A stretch of DNA of 8,612 nucleotides, from the NCBI GenBank assembly GCA_039208045.1, contig JBCCRH010000266.1, forward strand, positions 1-8,612, given 5' to 3'. Source of the DNA: JBCCRH01 sp039208045. Lineage in GTDB: Bacteria; Bacteroidota; Bacteroidia; Chitinophagales; Saprospiraceae. The position numbers and the translations under genes are program-made. How positions within the stretch are numbered: position 1 is the first letter of the stretch; each line of letters opens with the position of its first letter. This document shows positions 4,633 to 8,612 of the stretch, piece by piece. A model generated the notes under the pieces. That model searched no databases and was not told where the DNA came from. It saw only the letters and a list, made by a program, of their open reading frames with translations.

Positions 4633-7182
4633 TTACTTTTTCTTTTTTTTAGTCGTTTTTTTCTTCTTTTTCGCGAAAGCGTCTGGAATTTCTGCTTCGA
4701 TCAGCTTTTTCACCTCCTCTAAGGTCATCTCCTTTGCTTCTTCTGGCGTAATACGGGTTCCATCCGCTTTTTTAGGAATCTTCACACTCTTTTTATTAAA
4801 GCGAATGAAGGGTCCCCACCTTCCATTTTCCAGGTCTATCTTTTCTTCTTCCCACCTTTTAATGTAGCGATTGGCTTCTTTTTGCACTTTGGCTTCAATC
4901 AGCTCATGCATATCCTCTAGCGAAATGGTATCAAAGTCGTAGCGCTTAGGGACATTCACAAACAATTTATTCCACTTGAGATAAGGCCCGAAACGGCCCT
5001 TCCCTTTTTGGATTTCCATACCTTTATAGGTACCCACAGGCGCGTCTGCCTTACGCCGCTCTTCGATCAACTCCTGCGCACGTTCCATGGTCATATCTAA
5101 GGGATCTTCTCCTTTACTTAGCGAAATAAATTTTTCGTCATAGCGCACGTAAGGGCCATAACGCCCCACTCCTATTACCACCTCTTTTCCTTGGTAATCC
5201 CCCAAGTTTTTGGGTAGCTGAAAGAGCTCTAGCGCTTCTTCATACGTGATGGTCTCCATAGATTGCCCTGGGCGGAGATTAGCATATTTGGGTTTTTCGT
5301 CAGGTAATAGCTCGTCAGGTGCACCGATTTGTACCACTGGCCCAAATTTTGACATGCGGGTTAGCAGGGTGCGCCCTGTTTCTGGGTCTTCGCCCAAAAT
5401 TTTTTCGCGCGTGGGCCGCTCGGCATTAGCCAGCGTATCTTCCACATTTTCATGAAATGGGAAGTAAAAGTCCTTTAGCATGGCCGTCCAGCCCTCTCTC
5501 CCATCAGCTATATTGTCAAATTGCTTTTCTATATCTGCCGTAAAGCTGTAATCCATGATGTCCTCAAAGTGCTCATCGAGGAAATCGCTTACCGTCATTC
5601 CCAAATCGGTCGGAAACAATCGATTTTTTACAGCCCCGGTAATTTCTGTATTCGTCTTTTTGGAAATCGTTCCTTTTTTAAGCGTCAGGATAGCATAGGC
5701 ACGCTCGACGCCCTCCCGCGAGTCTTTCACCACATACCCACGACTAGGTTCCATAATTCTACTAATAGTGGGTGCATACGTAGAAGGTCGCCCGATGCCC
5801 AGCTCTTCCAGTTTTTTTACGAGTGCTGCCTCGGTAAAACGAGCAGGAGGACGAGTAAATCGTTCGATGGCTTCCATAGTATTCAGGTCAAGCACCTGCC
5901 CTACCTTCAGAGGTGGCAGCATTCCCTTTGCCTCTTCCTCATCCTCGTCGTCTTTTGATTCTAGATAGACTTTCAGAAATCCATCAAATTTTAGCACTTC
6001 GCCTACCGCATTCAATTCGGTATCTTCTACGGTAGAAATACCGATCTTTACCGTGGTTTTTTCCAAGACTGCATCTGCCATTTGAGAGGCAATGGTGCGC
6101 TTCCAGATCAGCTCGTAGAGCCGTTGCTCATCGCGATTGGGGGAAGCCATCTGGCGGTTGATGTAGGTAGGTCGAATCGCTTCGTGTGCTTCTTGTGCGC
6201 CTGCTTTTTTGCTTTTAAAACGGCGCACTTGCACGTAGTTCTTCCCAAAGCTCGTCTCCACTTCCTGCGCGATGCTTTGGATAGCTACCTCACTGAGGCT
6301 GGTAGAGTCCGTACGCATGTAGGTGATATGCCCTGCTTCGTACAGGCGCTGTGCTACGCCCATCGTGCGGTTAACCGAAAATCCCAGTTTGCGGCTGGCC
6401 TCCTGCTGTAGCGTAGAGGTCGTAAAAGGCGCTGTTGGCCGACGTTTGAGCGGCTTTACATCAATCGAGTTGATGCTAAAGCTAGCGCCAATACAAGCTT
6501 GTAGAAAATCTTGGGCGTCTTTTTCGGAATTGAAGCGCCGTGGGCCTTCTGCCTTGAGTGGCACAATTTTGCCTTTTTCATTTTTTACATTGAAAATAGC
6601 TCCCAATCGAAAGAATGGAGCTGGGTCGAAGCGGTTGATTTCGCGTTCTCGCTCTACCAAAAGCTTTACAGCGACCGATTGTACGCGCCCTGCTGAGAGC
6701 TTACCTTTTATTTTACGCCACAGGATACCTGATAATTCATAGCCTACCAGACGATCCAAAATACGGCGTGCTTGCTGCGCATTGACCAAATTAATGTCAA
6801 CCAAACGGGGATTTTGGATGGCTTTTTTGATAGCTGGCGCCGTAATTTCTCGAAAAACAATACGCTTAGTGGAATCTGGCTTTAAGCCCAATACTTCACA
6901 TAGGTGCCAAGAGATGGCCTCTCCTTCGCGATCTTCATCCGTTGCCAACCACACTTCATCTACTTTCTTGATCATCCCCTTCAGGTCACTCACCACTTTC
7001 TTCTTGTCAGGTGAAACGACATACTTCGGCCTAAAGTCATTCTGTACATCAACAGCCCCATTACCCTTGTCCAAGTCACGCACGTGGCCGTAGCTCGATT
7101 TCACAGTAAAATCTTTGCCCAGTATCTTTTCAATGGTCTTCGCTTTGGCGGGCGACTCCACAATCAGCAGGTTTTTTGGCAT
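4633..7182 (-). CDS. topA: DNA topoisomerase I (type IA)
   Basis: An 849-residue type IA topoisomerase. It relaxes negative supercoils by cutting one DNA strand through a 5'-phosphotyrosine. The TOPRIM domain starts at the N-terminus: IVESPAKAKTI with E9, and the metal-binding DxDxE as D82, D84, E86 in ATDEDREGEAISWH. SAGRVQSVAVKLLVERERE (163-181) is a strongly conserved family block. The active-site tyrosine is Y288 in HITYMRTDSTSLS, followed by R290. After the core come about four C-terminal Toprim_Crpt repeats, each with a (K/R)xGP or RWGPF-like centre: MSKFGPVV, VGRYGPYV, KGRFGPYL, GRWGPF. No CxxC zinc ribbons are seen, unlike E. coli TopA. The protein ends in a lysine-rich tail, AFAKKKKKTTKKKKK, probably for DNA binding. 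It is upstream of DUF3467 (6-base gap) and divergent from coaX. Length and motifs are complete. Confidence 0.98.
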   Translation of the reverse strand: MPKNLLIVESPAKAKTIEKILGKDFTVKSSYGHVRDLDKGNGAVDVQNDFRPKYVVSPDKKKVVSDLKGMIKKVDEVWLATDEDREGEAISWHLCEVLGLKPDSTKRIVFREITAPAIKKAIQNPRLVDINLVNAQQARRILDRLVGYELSGILWRKIKGKLSAGRVQSVAVKLLVEREREINRFDPAPFFRLGAIFNVKNEKGKIVPLKAEGPRRFNSEKDAQDFLQACIGASFSINSIDVKPLKRRPTAPFTTSTLQQEASRKLGFSVNRTMGVAQRLYEAGHITYMRTDSTSLSEVAIQSIAQEVETSFGKNYVQVRRFKSKKAGAQEAHEAIRPTYINRQMASPNRDEQRLYELIWKRTIASQMADAVLEKTTVKIGISTVEDTELNAVGEVLKFDGFLKVYLESKDDEDEEEAKGMLPPLKVGQVLDLNTMEAIERFTRPPARFTEAALVKKLEELGIGRPSTYAPTISRIMEPSRGYVVKDSREGVERAYAILTLKKGTISKKTNTEITGAVKNRLFPTDLGMTVSDFLDEHFEDIMDYSFTADIEKQFDNIADGREGWTAMLKDFYFPFHENVEDTLANAERPTREKILGEDPETGRTLLTRMSKFGPVVQIGAPDELLPDEKPKYANLRPGQSMETITYEEALELFQLPKNLGDYQGKEVVIGVGRYGPYVRYDEKFISLSKGEDPLDMTMERAQELIEERRKADAPVGTYKGMEIQKGKGRFGPYLKWNKLFVNVPKRYDFDTISLEDMHELIEAKVQKEANRYIKRWEEEKIDLENGRWGPFIRFNKKSVKIPKKADGTRITPEEAKEMTLEEVKKLIEAEIPDAFAKKKKKTTKKKKK

Positions 7183-7310
7183 AGCTAATTTTAGTAGTTA
7201 AAAACGCAAGATTATCAAATGTGTTGTAAAAAAGCAAATGTAAAAAGGCGTCCGTTTGTTCGGAGGAGTTGAAATTTCTTTCTATTATGCCCTAAATAAG
7301 ACATACTAAA
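7183..7310. promoter_or_regulatory. Divergent topA/coaX intergenic region with candidate topA -7 box
   Basis: This 128-base, A-rich gap must hold the start signals of both topA (minus) and coaX (plus). On the minus strand TACATTTG (7235-7242) fits the TAnnTTTG -7 consensus exactly, and a weaker CACATTTG lies at 7216-7223. Neither has a clear TTTG at the usual -33 distance. On the plus strand I see no convincing pair. TTTG at 7255-7258 with TATTATG at 7283-7289 is too widely spaced. No riboswitch-like fold or operator palindrome was recognised. Confidence 0.35.
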
Positions 7311-8096
7311 GTGTATACAATTGCAATCGACATCGGCAATTCCAATGTAGTCATTGGGGTGTGCAAGAATAATGAATGGATATATACCTGGCGACTTCCT
7401 ACTTCAGTGCGAGAAGATGCCTACTTATATTATCAAACCAATTTGGTTAACCTGCTTTTCGAGGCCGGTATTGGGGCTTCGGAGGTGCAGCAAGTCGTCA
7501 TCAGTAGTGTAGTGCCTGATTTATCAAGCGATTTTGAGCAGCTAATCACGCATATCTTTCCCGACAAAGTCGTTTTTATTCGCCCTACCCTCTACCATCT
7601 GTTCGATATTCAAACCGATAATCCAGCAGAAATTGGTACGGACTTATTGGCTAATGCGGTGGCGGCTCACCACCTGTACCAACGCGATTGCATTATCGTA
7701 GATTTTGGAACGGCCTTAACCTTTACTACCGTCAATAAAGCAGGACAAGTCATGGGGGTCTCCATTGCTCCGGGCTTAAAAACGGCTATTTCTGCACTCT
7801 TCCAAAAGACCGCCCAACTACCAGAAGTGCCTTTGGAGTTACCACAGTCTGTTTTGGGTAAAAATACCGTACATGCGATACAGAGTGGTATCTTGATAGG
7901 CTATGTAGGGCTGGTTCAACACATGCTGCAAGCGATTCGAGCAGAGCTAGGGTCGCAATTCATTGCAGTAGCCACCGGAGGCCTATCTGGTATTTTACAT
8001 CCTCTACAAGGTGCTTTCGAGGCTATTGATTCGGAGCTTACGCTAAAAGGGCTAAAGCGAATCGGAGAGTTGGTGCAAGAAAAAAAGGTGCACTAA
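7311..8096 (+). CDS. coaX: Type III pantothenate kinase (CoaX)
   Basis: A 261-residue enzyme of the acetate/sugar kinase-Hsc70-actin (ASKHA) fold. It phosphorylates pantothenate with ATP, the first committed step to coenzyme A. Motifs: the first phosphate loop IDIGNSN (6-12, with D7); IGTDLLANAVAA (108-119) where the family has GxDR, with the presumed catalytic base D111 kept but the arginine replaced by L112; the second phosphate loop VDFGTALTF (130-138); GVSIAPGL (149-156); and GKNTVHAIQSGI (183-194). Length is typical (about 255). It starts at GTG: the frame has a TAA at 7293-7295 and no ATG between, and the N-terminus aligns with the family at this point. No Shine-Dalgarno is evident. It is divergent from topA, and its last codons and stop lie within a hairpin that may end transcription. 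Family assignment is very secure; activity with the altered GxDR motif is likely but not shown. Confidence 0.95.
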   Translation: MYTIAIDIGNSNVVIGVCKNNEWIYTWRLPTSVREDAYLYYQTNLVNLLFEAGIGASEVQQVVISSVVPDLSSDFEQLITHIFPDKVVFIRPTLYHLFDIQTDNPAEIGTDLLANAVAAHHLYQRDCIIVDFGTALTFTTVNKAGQVMGVSIAPGLKTAISALFQKTAQLPEVPLELPQSVLGKNTVHAIQSGILIGYVGLVQHMLQAIRAELGSQFIAVATGGLSGILHPLQGAFEAIDSELTLKGLKRIGELVQEKKVH

Positions 8097-8124
8097 CGAA
8101 CTATAAAAGTTGTAGTGCACCTTT
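8084..8124. terminator. Bidirectional terminator-like hairpin overlapping the coaX stop
   Basis: AAAGGTGCACTA (8084-8095) and TAGTGCACCTTT (8113-8124) are perfect 12-base reverse complements around a 17-base loop. Within the loop AACT (8099-8102) can pair with AGTT (8108-8111). The 5' arm contains the last sense codons of coaX and most of its TAA. On the plus strand a weak T-rich stretch, TTTATTA, ends the stem. On the minus strand the stem is followed by seven T (complement of 8080-8086). It may therefore stop coaX transcripts and, more strongly, those from the facing T9SS gene. Confidence 0.7.
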
Positions 8125-8139
8125 ATTAACCACCTATCT

Positions 8140-8241
8140 AAACTTATGCCTCGACTTCGCTCGGCATTAGCCTCAGCTTAACTTCGGCTTCGCTCAGTTT
8201 GTAGCTTAGCATTAGCCTTAAGCTCGGCCTGGCATAAGTTT
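8140..8241. repeat. 102-bp inverted-repeat element between coaX and the T9SS gene
   Basis: AAACTTATGCC (8140-8150) and GGCATAAGTTT (8231-8241) are perfect 11-base inverted arms. Nested inside, AGCTTAA (8175-8181) is the reverse complement of TTAAGCT (8218-8224). The interior repeats short words: GCATTAGCCT occurs at 8164-8173 and 8209-8218, and CTTCGCTC occurs at 8155-8162 and again at 8188-8195. No reading frame of note covers it. It resembles an intergenic repeat unit; copy number cannot be judged here. It differs in sequence from the palindromes at 2837 and 4221. Confidence 0.7.
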
Positions 8242-8270
8242 TTTGACTGCAAGCAGTCTGTATTATTGGC

Positions 8271-8612
8271 TTAGCGGCGGGTTACTACTAAGCGCTTTGT
8301 CAATACTCCTTTCGGGCTTACCATGCTGTAGTGGTATACCCCTTGTGGTAAATTCGATACGTCTACAGTATTCGTATAAGTATCAGGAGCTTGTGATCCC
8401 ATGTACTGAGAACGTACCATCTTACCATTCATATCATAAATGTTGAGGTTGAGCTCCAGTTCTTCTGTCAATGTATACTGGATGGTCGCTTGTGAAGATA
8501 CTGGGTTGGGCATGATCAAGAAGTCGCTTACTTGATTAGCTAGTTCATTGATACCTACTACCTCATCCAGTGGGAAAGTCGTACCATCTGGTAAAGCTAC
8601 CCATACCTGGAA
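8271..8612 (-). CDS. T9SS type A sorting-domain protein, C-terminal part (5' end outside window)
   Basis: The minus-strand frame runs open to the right edge, so only the last 113 residues are visible. Most of them form a type A C-terminal sorting domain of the type IX secretion system: MPNPVSSQATIQYTLTEE, then LNIYDMNGKMV, then VDVSNLPQGVYHYSM, ending KRLVVTRR. This domain directs the protein through the T9SS and is normally cut off or joined to a surface glycolipid. The preceding linker (FQVWVALPDGTTFPLDEVVGI) has no recognised domain, so the cargo function is unknown. An internal TTG at 8519 is not the start. The gene faces coaX across 174 bases of inverted repeats. Confidence 0.9.
   Translation of the reverse strand, partial: FQVWVALPDGTTFPLDEVVGINELANQVSDFLIMPNPVSSQATIQYTLTEELELNLNIYDMNGKMVRSQYMGSQAPDTYTNTVDVSNLPQGVYHYSMVSPKGVLTKRLVVTRR

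Noticed and set aside
4636..4672. Frameshift or sequencing error in the A-rich 3' end of topA
   Set aside because: The lysine-rich tail is in frame, ends at a stop 6 bases before DUF3467, and similar tails are common in TopA proteins.
5246..6742. Several plus-strand frames of 60-145 residues inside topA
   Set aside because: All are antisense to a complete topA with intact motifs and show no recognisable domains or start context.
8245..8258. Hairpin GACTGC-AA-GCAGTC as terminator of the T9SS gene
   Set aside because: The T-run lies on the wrong side: on the minus strand the stem is followed by A, so it is not an intrinsic terminator. The hairpin at 8084-8124 fits better.
8243..8446. Plus-strand 67-residue frame with a hydrophobic start
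   Set aside because: It is antisense to the T9SS sorting domain, whose conserved motifs show the minus strand is the coding one.

Overview
The window looks like an ordinary chromosomal segment of a member of the Bacteroidota. The evidence is a C-terminal type IX secretion (T9SS) sorting domain, two lipoproteins with short Bacteroidota-style leaders, starts without clear Shine-Dalgarno sequences, TAnnTTTG-type -7 promoter candidates, and a topA followed directly by a small DUF3467 gene. A Saprospiria/Lewinella-like source is possible, but that is a guess from overall feel. It is AT-leaning with no obvious compositional break, and I see no transposase, phage module, CRISPR array, tRNA or rRNA.

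Layout from left to right. A universal stress protein of tandem type enters from the left edge (+). It converges, with one base between the stops, on a minus-strand pair: a META-domain lipoprotein followed by a GT39/ArnT-like membrane glycosyltransferase, joined stop-to-start. Upstream of that pair is a 234-base gap that holds a 161-base imperfect palindrome and a promoter candidate. Next come a minus-strand N-acetylmuramoyl-L-alanine amidase without a signal peptide and, divergently, a plus-strand FKBP-type peptidyl-prolyl isomerase lipoprotein. The FKBP gene converges on the topA-DUF3467 pair (minus), and the gap between them holds an 80-base near-perfect palindrome. Divergent from topA is coaX, type III pantothenate kinase (+). 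It ends in a bidirectional terminator-like hairpin and another inverted repeat, then meets the C-terminal end of a T9SS-exported protein that leaves the window on the right (minus).

The genes do not form one pathway. They cover envelope work (amidase, glycosyltransferase, two lipoproteins, one secreted protein), DNA topology (topA), coenzyme A synthesis (coaX) and stress response (USP). No gene-encoded novel system is evident. The most unusual content is between genes: three intergenic gaps each carry a different long palindromic element. In the one between the FKBP gene and DUF3467, G-U pairs complete the fold only in the plus-strand RNA, which suggests a transcribed structure rather than only a DNA palindrome. 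No gap without a gene is longer than 234 bases.
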